Shown: piece after piece, positions 34,792-43,241 of the stretch
Numbering within the stretch: the first letter of the stretch is position 1
Layout: the number at the start of each line of letters is the position of its first letter
Source: CABZJG01 sp902512685
GTDB taxonomy: Bacteria > Pseudomonadota > Alphaproteobacteria > Rhodobacterales > Rhodobacteraceae
Direction: 5' to 3'
DNA: 64,000 nucleotides
Assembly (NCBI GenBank): GCA_051201605.1
Contig: CP179201.1
Span: forward strand, 992,001 to 1,056,000
Notes under the pieces: generated by a model
Told to the model about the DNA's origin: nothing
The model's input: only the letters and a program-made list of their open reading frames with translations
Databases searched by the model: none
Made by a program: the position numbers and the translations under genes

Positions 34792-36747
34792 CTAGACATC
34801 CAGTTCTTCGACGAACTTGGCATTTTCTTGGATGTATTGATATCGTAACTCGGGCTTTTTGCCCATCAACCGCTCCACCAGATGACCGGTTTCGCCGGGC
34901 TCGTCCTCATCAATGCTGACCCGTATTAACTTGCGGGTTGCCGGATCCATGGTGGTTTCCTTTAGGTCCTTGGCGTCCATTTCGCCAAGGCCCTTGAACC
35001 GGCTGACATCAATTTTGCCCTTACCGCCCAGACCTTTTTTCAGCCATTCGTCGCGCTCTTGCTCATCGATGCAATAGACCCGTTTGGCCCCTTGGGTCAG
35101 CCGGTAAAGCGGCGGGCAGGCCAGATAAAGATGCCCCGCATCAATCATCGGCCGCATCTGGGTGAAAAAGAATGTCATTAAAAGCGCAGCGATATGGGCG
35201 CCGTCCACATCGGCATCGGTCATGATAATCACTTTGTCGTAGCGCAGATCATCTAGATTGAACCGGGTGCCTAAACTGACCCCCAAGGCCTGTGACAAAT
35301 CACTAATCTCTTGGTTTGTGCCCAGCTTTGAGCTGGCCGCACCCAGAACGTTCAGAATTTTACCACGCAGGGGCAACAAAGCCTGGGTTTTGCGGTCGCG
35401 GGCCATTTTGGCCGAACCGCCGGCGCTGTCGCCTTCGACCAGAAACAATTCCGTGCCATCGCGCGCAGTGGCCGAACAATCCACCAGCTTGCCCGGAAGC
35501 CGCAGTTTTTTGGTGGCTGTTTTGCGCTGGGTTTCTTTTTCTTGGCGCCGGCGCATGCGTTCTTCGGCGCGCAGCACCAGAAAATCAAGGATTGCACCGG
35601 CTGATTTGGTGTCAGCCGCCAGCCAGTTGTCAAAATGGTCGCGCACCGAATTTTCCACCAGGCGCTGGGCTTCATTGGTGGCCAGCCGGTCTTTGGTCTG
35701 GCCGACAAATTCCGGCTCGCGGATAAAACAGCTGACCAAGGCGCAGCCGCCGGTGGTCAGATCATCACGGGTGATGTCTTTGGCTTTGCGGTTGTTGACC
35801 AATTCGCCGTAGGCGCGGATGCCTTTCAAGATAGCGGCCCAGAAACCGCTTTCATGGGTGCCGCCTTCGGGGGTGGGGACCGTGTTACAGTATGACTGGA
35901 TAAACCCGTCGCGCGCCGGGGTCCAATTGATCGCCCATTCCACTTTGCCGGGGATTTGGAACCGCTCTTGAAAATCAACAACACCGCTAAAGGGCTGCTC
36001 GGCATAGGTGGTGGTGCCGTTAAGCGTTTCATTCAGGTAATCGCTCAACCCGCCGGGAAAGTGAAAGCTTGCCTCGGTTGGGGTTTCACCATCGTCAATT
36101 TCGGATTTCCAGCGAATTTCGACACCGCTAAAAAGATAGGCTTTTGAGCGGATTGATTTGAAAAGCCGCGCTGGTTTGAAGCGCAGTTTGCCAAAAATCT
36201 CGGCATCGGGATGAAAGGTCACAGTTGTGCCGCGGCGGTTTTGCGTGGGGCCAAGCTTGGCCAGAGGCGCAAGTGGAATACCGCGGCTAAAGCGCTGTTC
36301 ATACAGTTCTTTATTGCGCGCCACCTGCACCACCATACTGTCGGAAAGCGCATTGACCACCGATGCACCAACCCCGTGCAGACCGCCCGAGGTCTGATAG
36401 GCTTTGCCGCTAAACTTACCGCCTGCATGCAAAGTGCATAAGATCACTTCAAGGGCGGATTTTTTGGGAAACTTGGGATGCGGATCGACCGGAATACCGC
36501 GGCCATTATCGCGGACGGTGATCGCGTAATCGCTGTGCAGCTCAACCTCGATCCGGTTGGCATGTCCGGCCACAGCTTCATCCATCGAGTTGTCCAGAAC
36601 TTCGGCAACCAGATGATGCAGCGCACGCTCATCCGTGCCGCCGATATACATACCGGGGCGTTTGCGAACGGGCTCAAGCCCTTCCAACACTTCGATGGAG
36701 GAAGCATCATAGTCATCACTTGAGGCGCGGCTTAGAAGATCGCTCAT
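34792..36747 (-). CDS. parE: DNA topoisomerase IV subunit B
   Basis: A 651-residue type IIA topoisomerase subunit. The GHKL ATPase has EVLDNSMDEAVAGHA and TSGGLHGVGASVVNALSD. The TOPRIM part has LFLVEGDSAGGSAK (about 445) and IIMTDADVDGAHI, with an RYKGLGEM-like SRFKGLGEMDAKDL near the end. It decatenates daughter chromosomes with ParC, which is outside the window. ATG 36747 begins MSDLLSR, the usual start; the frame runs back to 36927 with no support. Confidence 0.93.
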   Translation of the reverse strand: MSDLLSRASSDDYDASSIEVLEGLEPVRKRPGMYIGGTDERALHHLVAEVLDNSMDEAVAGHANRIEVELHSDYAITVRDNGRGIPVDPHPKFPKKSALEVILCTLHAGGKFSGKAYQTSGGLHGVGASVVNALSDSMVVQVARNKELYEQRFSRGIPLAPLAKLGPTQNRRGTTVTFHPDAEIFGKLRFKPARLFKSIRSKAYLFSGVEIRWKSEIDDGETPTEASFHFPGGLSDYLNETLNGTTTYAEQPFSGVVDFQERFQIPGKVEWAINWTPARDGFIQSYCNTVPTPEGGTHESGFWAAILKGIRAYGELVNNRKAKDITRDDLTTGGCALVSCFIREPEFVGQTKDRLATNEAQRLVENSVRDHFDNWLAADTKSAGAILDFLVLRAEERMRRRQEKETQRKTATKKLRLPGKLVDCSATARDGTELFLVEGDSAGGSAKMARDRKTQALLPLRGKILNVLGAASSKLGTNQEISDLSQALGVSLGTRFNLDDLRYDKVIIMTDADVDGAHIAALLMTFFFTQMRPMIDAGHLYLACPPLYRLTQGAKRVYCIDEQERDEWLKKGLGGKGKIDVSRFKGLGEMDAKDLKETTMDPATRKLIRVSIDEDEPGETGHLVERLMGKKPELRYQYIQENAKFVEELDV

Positions 36748-37209
36748 AAAGGCTGCTCTTGTTAGTTTTGAGCCCAGTATGACACTTTGCGTGCACAAGG
36801 GGAAGTGACCAAGCGCGTCATCAGGCAAAAGAAAGCTAAAAAATAGAATCGCTATGAAAAATGCAGCTTTGGCACGAGATGCAAATATCGCCAAATCCAT
36901 CGATTGATGTGCAGCAAAGCGAAACAATTAGATCGGATGCGTGTCATATGGTACATTTTTTCGCTATAAAATAATATCAAATCGATAACTTTATGAAGCG
37001 GCAAATATGATTGCATTATGTAATATAATGAATTTGAAGGTAAAAGTTTGTATTTGGGCATGTATCGCATTTCTGCAAAGTATATTTTGCAACTTTATGC
37101 GTTGTTGAAGACGCCTTGTTGCTGCACTTTAAACCCATCGCAAGGCCTTACTCACAGACCCTTGTGAAATCTTAGAAAGGGCATTGTTTAGTTTTTAAAA
37201 ATGTAAATC
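36748..37209. other. Intergenic AT-rich region upstream of parE
   Basis: About 460 bases without a supported gene. It holds the parE promoter (minus) and is AT-rich with several A/T tracts. A TGCTGCA half site occurs near 37120, but I see no full palindrome. The terminator-ended RNA candidate begins after it. Confidence 0.4.
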
Positions 37210-37242
37210 TTGTTTGCATTCTCTAAGGTTATTTAGTCCTGG

Positions 37243-37429
37243 GGGTTGCCCGATTGGTTGGCCATCAGGAATAAGACTAAAAACCGACCAACCTTTTGGT
37301 TTATTGGTTTAGGTGCGCCCGGGCAGGTAATTGCATCCCACCCCTAAAATCCCTTCTGTTGGGGCGCATCTTTCAAACATCTCTATCAACTTTCCGCGCT
37401 ATTGGAATGATCCGATAGCGCGGCTTTTT
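37243..37429 (+). ncRNA. Candidate structured RNA (sRNA or leader) ending in a strong terminator
   Basis: The region between parE and the MATE gene contains paired segments. GGTTGG (37255-37260) can pair with CCAACC; GTGCGCCC can pair with GGGGCGCAT, enclosing about 40 bases; a 13-bp terminator stem (37394-37423) is followed by C-TTTTT. A weak promoter (TTGTTT at 37210, then TTTAGT 16 bases later) would start it near 37243. The length of about 190 nt and the absence of an open frame suggest a small RNA or a leader of the MATE gene, which starts 37 bases later. I did not recognise 6S, tmRNA, SRP or RNase P motifs, and no riboswitch class. Confidence 0.45.
37394..37429 (+). terminator. Intrinsic terminator upstream of the MATE gene
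   Basis: The stem CCGCGCTATTGGA / TCCGATAGCGCGG with loop ATGA is 13 pairs long with one G-T pair, then CTTTTTC. It is among the strongest terminators in the window and lies 37 bases before the MATE start, so it either ends a small RNA or attenuates the transporter gene. Confidence 0.85.
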
Positions 37430-37465
37430 CTTGTGGCATGGCGTACTTCAAGGTAAGGCAGAAAA

Positions 37466-38812
37466 ATGTATATTTCTGACGCCTATCGTTCACAGATCAA
37501 AAAAATGATATCGCTTGGTGCCCCACTGACCGCTGGTTACATTGTGCATGTCTCAATTGGGGTGACAGATACCATCATGCTGGGCCGCTATTCGGTCGAC
37601 GCTTTGGCCGCAGTGGTGCTGGGGAGTACTTTTTTCTTTGTCTTCTTTATCGTTGGATCGGGGTTTGGTCACGCGGTCATGCCCTTGGTGGCCAGTGCCG
37701 TTTCAAGCGGGGATAATCAACAAATACGCCGGGTGACGCGGATGGCGCTGTGGTTGTCGGCATTGTTTTCTGTTGCCAGCTTTGGTCTTTTTTGGTTCTC
37801 AGGGGCGGTTTTGCAAATGTTTGGGCAAGACCCCGCATTATCGGATGTTGCGCAGAGCTATTTGCGCATTGTCGGTTTTGCCCTGTTGCCGGCACTTATA
37901 CTGATTGTGATAAAAGATTATCTTTCCGCGCTGGAATTAATGCAGGCTGTTCTGTTGATTACATTGGGCGGCTTTATCATCAATATACCACTGAATTATT
38001 GCCTAATCTTTGGCAATTGGGGCGCGCCAGAACTGGGTGTGCAGGGCGCGGCCATCGCCTCACTGACGGTCAATATCTTTATGGCGATAGGCGTTTCGCT
38101 TTATGCCCAATGGGCTTTGCCCGAACAACAGATATTTGCCCGTCTGTGGCGCCCTGACTGGAGCGCTTTGATCAAGGTGGCAAAACTGGGCGTGCCCATT
38201 GGAGCCACCAGTTTTGCCGAGGTGGGTCTGTTTTCCGGGTCTACCATTATGATGGGGTGGCTGGGCACAGTGCCCTTAGCGGCCCATGGGGTGGCGCTGC
38301 AACTGACCAGCTTGGCATTTGTTGTTTACGTCGGCCTTTCCGGCGCGGCCACTATTCGGGTGGGCAAAGCCTACGGCCAAAACGATGCGGTTTCGCTGCG
38401 CCAGGGCGCTATTGCGGCTTTTGTGCTGTCGATGATTTTTGCAGCTGTTACAGTCCTTGCTTTCGTGACGCTGCCCAAGCCTTTGCTGTCGGCCTTTATT
38501 GATGCCGGCGATCCGGATTTTGAACAGATTATCCTTTATGGCAGTGTGCTTTTGTTGATGGCAGCGTTGTTTCAGGTGGTGGATGCTGCCCAGGTTATGG
38601 CCTTGGGGTTTTTGCGCGGCATTCAAGACACCGCCGTGCCGATGGCCATGGCTGTGGTCAGTTACTGGATCATCGGATTGCCCGGTGCCTATGTGTTTTG
38701 TTTTCTGTTCGGTTGGGGCGGCGCCGGTCTTTGGGCCGGCTTGGCGGTTGGGCTTGCGGCCGCAGCGGTGATGATGCTGACCCGCTTTTCAATATTATTG
38801 CGTCGGCTTTAA
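37466..38812 (+). CDS. MATE-family multidrug/sodium efflux transporter
   Basis: A 448-residue inner-membrane protein with twelve helices in two six-helix halves. The opening region has SLGAPLTAGYIVHVSIGVTD and TIMLGRYSVDALAAVVLGS; the second half starts near GATSFAEVGLFSGSTIMMG. MATE proteins export cationic drugs or metabolites in exchange for sodium or protons. An AAGGTAAGGC site precedes the start. The terminator and RNA candidate upstream may regulate it. Substrate unknown. Confidence 0.88.
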   Translation: MYISDAYRSQIKKMISLGAPLTAGYIVHVSIGVTDTIMLGRYSVDALAAVVLGSTFFFVFFIVGSGFGHAVMPLVASAVSSGDNQQIRRVTRMALWLSALFSVASFGLFWFSGAVLQMFGQDPALSDVAQSYLRIVGFALLPALILIVIKDYLSALELMQAVLLITLGGFIINIPLNYCLIFGNWGAPELGVQGAAIASLTVNIFMAIGVSLYAQWALPEQQIFARLWRPDWSALIKVAKLGVPIGATSFAEVGLFSGSTIMMGWLGTVPLAAHGVALQLTSLAFVVYVGLSGAATIRVGKAYGQNDAVSLRQGAIAAFVLSMIFAAVTVLAFVTLPKPLLSAFIDAGDPDFEQIILYGSVLLLMAALFQVVDAAQVMALGFLRGIQDTAVPMAMAVVSYWIIGLPGAYVFCFLFGWGGAGLWAGLAVGLAAAAVMMLTRFSILLRRL

Positions 38813-38827
38813 ACCGCCCTTTTAACC

Positions 38828-40030
38828 TTATTCCAGCGATGCACAAAACTCCGCAATACGTTTGCAGGCGTCTTTTAGAAATTGGTCCGAAGTGGCATAG
38901 CTGACACGGAAGTTTGGCGACAGACCAAAGGCCGCGCCAAAGACCACTGCCACACCGGTTTCTTCGAGCAACTGCATGGCAAAGTCCTCGTCCGTGGCAA
39001 TCACTTGGCCATTCGCTGTGCGCTTGCCAATGAGCCCTGCGATAGAAGGATAGACATAAAACGCGCCCTCGGGCATCGGGCATGTTATGCCGTCGATGGC
39101 GTTTAGGGCAGCGACCACTAGATTGCGGCGGCGCACAAACATATCATTGTTGTCTTCTAAAAACTCTTGCGGACCGGTTAGTGCCTCAAGCGCGGCCCAC
39201 TGGCTAATTGATGAGGGGTTCGACGTGCTTTGACTTTGCACTTTGCGCATTGCGGCAATCAGCGGCTCTGGCCCACCAGCATAGCCAATGCGCCAGCCGG
39301 TCATGGCATAGGCTTTGGACACGCCGTTACAGGTCAGTGTGCGCTCGTAAAGCTGTGGTTCAACCTGGGCAGGGGTGCAAAAGCGAAACCCATCAAAGGC
39401 CAGATGCTCGTACATATCATCGCTCATCACCCAGACATTGGGAAATTCCAGCAGCACATCGGTCAAGGCGCGCAGTTCAGCCTCGCTATAACCGGCTCCT
39501 GTGGGGTTTGAGGGCGAATTAAAAATAAACCATTTGGTGGCGCTGCTGAGCGCCGCGCGCAAGTCTTTGGCGGTTAGTTTATAGTTATTTTCCGCGCGGG
39601 TTTCCGCAATCACCGGCGTGCCGCCCGCCAGCAACACCATATCGGGATAGCTGACCCAATAGGGCGCAGGGATCACGACTTCATCCCCGGGATTAAGCGA
39701 AGCCACCAAAGCGTTATATAAAATCTGCTTGCCGCCGGTGCCGACCGAAATGTGCTTAGGCTCGTAGCTTAGATCATTATCACGGGCAAACTTATCGCAG
39801 ATCGCGGCTTTCAACTCGGGCATGCCATCGGGTGGTGTATATTTGGTTTCCCCCGCCTCAATGGCAGCGATCGCTGCGGCTTTGATGTGGTCCGGGGTGT
39901 CAAAATCCGGCTCGCCGGCGCTGAGGCTGATAATATCGCGGCCCTCTTGGCGCAGCGAACTGGCCAGCGATGACATGGCGATGGTGGGCGAAGGTTTTAT
40001 GCGTGCAAGAGCGGTTGATAGAACAGACAT
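38828..40030 (-). CDS. aatA: Aspartate aminotransferase
   Basis: A 400-residue class I aminotransferase that converts aspartate and 2-oxoglutarate to oxaloacetate and glutamate; some also act on prephenate. The features are IISLSAGEPDFDTPDHI, TKYTPPDGMPELKAAI, IFNSPSNPTGAGYSE, and the PLP lysine in CNGVSKAYAMTGWRIGYAGG (about 238). ATG 40030 matches the usual start (MSVLSTALARIKPSPT); the frame runs to 40219 without support. It is divergent from the XRE-sdhE pair. Confidence 0.9.
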   Translation of the reverse strand: MSVLSTALARIKPSPTIAMSSLASSLRQEGRDIISLSAGEPDFDTPDHIKAAAIAAIEAGETKYTPPDGMPELKAAICDKFARDNDLSYEPKHISVGTGGKQILYNALVASLNPGDEVVIPAPYWVSYPDMVLLAGGTPVIAETRAENNYKLTAKDLRAALSSATKWFIFNSPSNPTGAGYSEAELRALTDVLLEFPNVWVMSDDMYEHLAFDGFRFCTPAQVEPQLYERTLTCNGVSKAYAMTGWRIGYAGGPEPLIAAMRKVQSQSTSNPSSISQWAALEALTGPQEFLEDNNDMFVRRRNLVVAALNAIDGITCPMPEGAFYVYPSIAGLIGKRTANGQVIATDEDFAMQLLEETGVAVVFGAAFGLSPNFRVSYATSDQFLKDACKRIAEFCASLE

Positions 40031-40113
40031 CGGGGAACCTGTTTGTAGTTTGGGTTGGTTTGTCTTAGGCTGTGCGGAAGAATGGATCAAGAAAATATAG
40101 GTTAGGGTAATTA

Positions 40114-40509
40114 ATGACGGATGCGGCACTTGATTGGTACGGGCCTGATACAGCAACATTTGGCGATCGTTTGGCAGCAGCGCGTGATGCATCCAGCATG
40201 ACACAGCAGCAGCTGGCAAAGCGTTTGGGGATTAAACTGGTGACCCTTAAGGCATGGGAAGGCGATCTTTCCGAGCCGCGCGCCAATCGCTTGTCAATGC
40301 TTGCAGGCTTGCTCAATGTTTCTATCACCTGGTTGATCAACGGAGAAGGTGAAGGGTTGGATAGCCCCGAGGCAACGCATCAGATTAGCCAAGAGATGAG
40401 TGATCTTTTGCTTGAGATTAGAACGCTTAAATCCACTCTGAAAGAGTCTGCTGATCGCCTTGGGCGGGTGGAAAAGCAGCTTCGGCATAAGCTCAAGGAC
40501 GCGGTATGA
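40114..40509 (+). CDS. XRE-family helix-turn-helix protein
   Basis: A 131-residue protein. The helix-turn-helix MTQQQLAKRLGIKLVTLKAW lies at about 30-50, followed by a helical C-terminus (MSDLLLEIRTLKSTLKESAD) that looks like a coiled coil. The stop overlaps the sdhE start by four bases (ATGA), so expression is coupled. A role in regulating succinate dehydrogenase maturation or respiration is possible by neighbourhood only. Confidence 0.78.
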   Translation: MTDAALDWYGPDTATFGDRLAAARDASSMTQQQLAKRLGIKLVTLKAWEGDLSEPRANRLSMLAGLLNVSITWLINGEGEGLDSPEATHQISQEMSDLLLEIRTLKSTLKESADRLGRVEKQLRHKLKDAV

Positions 40510-40772
40510 GCGAGCCGCTGGCAACGCGGCTTAAGCGGCTAAAGATGCGCTCTATGCGGCGCGGGATCAAGGAAATGGATATTATTTTGTCGCGATTTGC
40601 GGACGATTGCCTATCGCAGATGACCTCCAAATCACTTGATATTTATGAAGATTTTCTTGATCAAAATGACCAGGATCTGTATCAATGGGTCTCAGGGCAA
40701 TGCGCCTCTGAACCGCCATTCCAAGCGCTTGTGGAAGAAATAAAGGCGCATATTTCTAACACGCCCCGCTAA
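40506..40772 (+). CDS. sdhE: Succinate dehydrogenase assembly factor SdhE
   Basis: An 88-residue helical protein of the SdhE/CptB family that helps attach FAD to SdhA (and FrdA). The signature RSMRRGIKEMDIILSRFAD (about 15-33) contains the RGxxE motif; the D-Q-D-L-Y-Q-W part near 60 is also typical. It is coupled to the XRE gene upstream. No sdh genes are in the window. Confidence 0.9.
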   Translation: MSEPLATRLKRLKMRSMRRGIKEMDIILSRFADDCLSQMTSKSLDIYEDFLDQNDQDLYQWVSGQCASEPPFQALVEEIKAHISNTPR

Positions 40773-40844
40773 TATTTTCAGATTTAACTGATTATTTGGG
40801 TTTATGCGGCAGTCTTCGATCAGCATCGATCACAGGAGATGGCA

Positions 40845-41343
40845 ATGAATATCCCAAGCGCAGTGACAGCCACCAAAGAAACAGCTTTCATGGGCAGTTA
40901 TCTTGATGCCCTTGCGATGGTTGAACGATTACACCGTCTGCTGCTGGATGTGATCAAGGACGAATTTGAACGGGTTGGGTCATTGGAAATAAATGCGGTG
41001 CAAGCCTTACTTTTGTTTAATGTGGGTGAAAATGAGCTGACGGCGGGCGAGTTAAAAACCCGTGGCTACTATCAGGGCAGCAATGTCAGCTATAATTTAA
41101 AGAAACTTGTTGATATGGGCTATATGCACACACCAAAGGTGTCAGCTTGATCGCCGATCCGTGCGGGTCAAGCTAACCCCGAAAGGCCGCGCAGTGCGTG
41201 AAGTGGTGGCCCGTCTTTTTGCCCGCCATGCCGAAGGCCTGATTACCCAAGACATTCTAGATGCGGGATCGATCAAAGACATTTCATCAACGCTTAAACA
41301 GGTGGAGCGTTATTGGACTGATCAAATCAGGTATATTTATTGA
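40845..41343 (+). pseudogene. MarR-family regulator (LdtR-like) split by a +1 frameshift
   Basis: Two frames together encode one winged-helix regulator of about 165 residues. The first frame (from ATG 40845, GGAG six bases upstream) contains SYLDALAMVERLHRLLLDVI, then RGYYQGSNVSYNLKKLVDMG, and ends at TGA 41148-41150. The second frame resumes as HQRCQLDRRSVRVKLTPKGR and ends ERYWTDQIRYIY. Removing one base around 41130 (the A in CACACACC) joins them as YMHHQRCQLDRRSVRV, matching homologues I recall. The gene is otherwise intact, so the lesion is recent, a sequencing error in a CA repeat, or programmed. If real it would remove the wing. Confidence 0.82.
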
Positions 41344-41371
41344 GTTCAGGGGCCGCCTTATGATCGGGGAA

Positions 41372-41800
41372 TTACCAATGGCCTGTATTGCCCATTGAAG
41401 CCCAAGGCTCGGCTGGTGCAAGCGCCGCACCCTCTTGCAGCAATTCCACTGACACATTGTCGGGCGATCGCACAAAAGCCATGCGTCCATCGCGCGGCGG
41501 GCGGTTTATAGTAACCCCGTTGTCCTGCAAATGCTGACAGGTGTCATAAATGTTTTCGACCGAATAGGCCAAATGCCCAAAATGCCGGCTGTCACTGGGC
41601 AAAGCGTCATCGCCATCCCAATTATAAGTTAGCTCGACAGGGCAATCTTCTTGGCCCTCGGGCGCCATAAACACAAGTGTAAAACGGCCCGCTTCGCTGT
41701 CATGGCGGCGGGTTTCTTTCAGTCCAAGCAGTTCATAAAACGCCAGTGAAGCCTCAAGATCTTTGACCCGAACCATGGTGTGAAGATACCGAATACCCAT
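41372..41800 (-). CDS. gloA: Lactoylglutathione lyase (glyoxalase I)
   Basis: A 142-residue metalloenzyme that isomerises the methylglyoxal-glutathione adduct to S-lactoylglutathione. Metal ligands are visible: H7 in YLHTMVRV, E56 in CPVELTYNW, H76 in FGHLAYSV and E119 in VSVELLQ. Length is normal. The C-terminal tail EPWASMGNTGHW is typical of alphaproteobacterial forms as I recall. It converges on the MarR gene. Confidence 0.92.
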   Translation of the reverse strand: MGIRYLHTMVRVKDLEASLAFYELLGLKETRRHDSEAGRFTLVFMAPEGQEDCPVELTYNWDGDDALPSDSRHFGHLAYSVENIYDTCQHLQDNGVTINRPPRDGRMAFVRSPDNVSVELLQEGAALAPAEPWASMGNTGHW

Positions 41801-42023
41801 TGCATTTCCCTTTGACAGCGTTTGGTTTTAACTATGGTGGCAAGAGTATCAGGTCTGACCGCTCTGTCCAGAGTACTTTGCGGCCTATAAAAGCTAAAGC
41901 CCAGTTGTGGTTAAACAGGCCGAAGACGCATAATTTTCTTAAATCAACCATTGATCTAGCGGTTTCTTCATTCCTTTGCGCAATATATAGTGAAATCAAC
42001 TCATTGCTGAAAAGGATTCGCTT

Positions 42024-42932
42024 ATGCCTCTGTCGCCCGATCAACTGGCTGAAATAGATGCCCAACGCGCCCAAAGCCAGACCACCATGCGGACGGTCAG
42101 CCCCGGTATCGAAAGCCATTTATATACCGCCTATCCGGTGCTGGATCACGGCTTTGTGCGGGTCATAGATTATATGGGCGATGATGCCGCGATTTGCCAA
42201 GCCGCGCGGGTCTCCTATGGCAAAGGCACCAAATCGGTTCAAAATGACGAAGGCCTTATCCGTTATCTGATGCGGCACTGGCATTCCACACCGTTTGAGA
42301 TGTGCGAGCTGAAGCTGCACGTCAAACTGCCGGTCTTTGTAGCCCGCCAGTGGATTCGCCATCGCACGGCGAATGTAAACGAATATTCCGCCCGGTATTC
42401 CATTTTGGACCGTGAGTTTTATATACCGGCACCGGATAAGGTGGCGGCGCAATCCGAGGTCAATAATCAAGGGCGTGGAGAAGTCCTGACCGGCGCCGAA
42501 GCGGCGCAGGTCTTGGAGATATTAAAGGCGGACAGCACCCGTGCCTATGACAATTACGAGTCGATGATTTCGCAAGATGGCCAACAAGGGCTGGCGCGGG
42601 AACTGGCGCGGATGAATCTGCCGGCCAATATCTATACCCAGTGGTACTGGAAGGTTGATCTGCACAATCTGTTTCATTTTCTGCGTCTGCGGGCGGATGC
42701 CCATGCGCAATATGAAATTCGCGTTTACGCAGACGAGATGTGCAAGCTGGTCGCCGATTGGGTGCCCTTTGCCTATCGTGCGTTTGAAGATTATCGGATG
42801 GGCGGCGCAACGCTGTCTGCCACGGCTTTGGCCTGTGTGCGCCGGATGGTTGCCGGCGAAAAGGTCACTCAGGAAACTTCGGGTATGAGCAAAGGCGAAT
42901 GGCGCGAATTTGAAGCCACGCTGTCGGCATAG
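42024..42932 (+). CDS. thyX: Flavin-dependent thymidylate synthase
   Basis: A 302-residue enzyme that makes dTMP from dUMP using methylene-THF, FAD and NADPH. The ThyX motif RHRTANVNEYSARYS is at 112-126 (RHRxxNxNExSxRYS type). The C-terminal FHFLRLRADAHAQYEIRVYA region is typical. ATG 42024 has AAAAGGA upstream. No thyA or folA is in the window; roseobacters with ThyX usually lack ThyA. Confidence 0.95.
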   Translation: MPLSPDQLAEIDAQRAQSQTTMRTVSPGIESHLYTAYPVLDHGFVRVIDYMGDDAAICQAARVSYGKGTKSVQNDEGLIRYLMRHWHSTPFEMCELKLHVKLPVFVARQWIRHRTANVNEYSARYSILDREFYIPAPDKVAAQSEVNNQGRGEVLTGAEAAQVLEILKADSTRAYDNYESMISQDGQQGLARELARMNLPANIYTQWYWKVDLHNLFHFLRLRADAHAQYEIRVYADEMCKLVADWVPFAYRAFEDYRMGGATLSATALACVRRMVAGEKVTQETSGMSKGEWREFEATLSA

Positions 42933-42941
42933 GTTGGCCCT

Positions 42942-43241
42942 TTACGGCAGTTCGACGGCCACTGTTTGAACCAATTCGCCTTTGAGGTTGTAAATGAGAA
43001 TTTGGTCAGTGCCCGTCACCACCGCATACCAGGACCGGGTTTGGGTAAAGGCCACCGGCCGGGTGCCATCGGGCAAGGTGATCGAGTTGGGCACATCAAT
43101 CCCACTGTCCTGAAAGCGGATGACAAACAGGGCGATTAACACTACCATGCCCGCGATCATGGTGAAGCTTAATACGGTCACCAGCCGCCGCAAAAAGGCC
43201 AGATGCGGCACATCTTTTTCTGGCTCAAAAGGTTCGGTCAT
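42942..43241 (-). CDS. Small membrane-anchored protein (DUF6476-like)
   Basis: A 99-residue protein with a cytoplasmic charged N-terminus and one membrane segment (FTMIAGMVVLIALFVI, about 26-41). Its beta-rich C-terminal domain (SITLPDGTRPVAFTQT; VVTGTDQILIYNLKGE) would lie on the periplasmic side. It resembles a conserved Rhodobacteraceae family (DUF6476, from memory). Its ATG overlaps the start region of the RluA-family gene on the other strand, so both are divergently expressed from overlapping ends. Function unknown. Confidence 0.65.
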   Translation of the reverse strand: MTEPFEPEKDVPHLAFLRRLVTVLSFTMIAGMVVLIALFVIRFQDSGIDVPNSITLPDGTRPVAFTQTRSWYAVVTGTDQILIYNLKGELVQTVAVELP

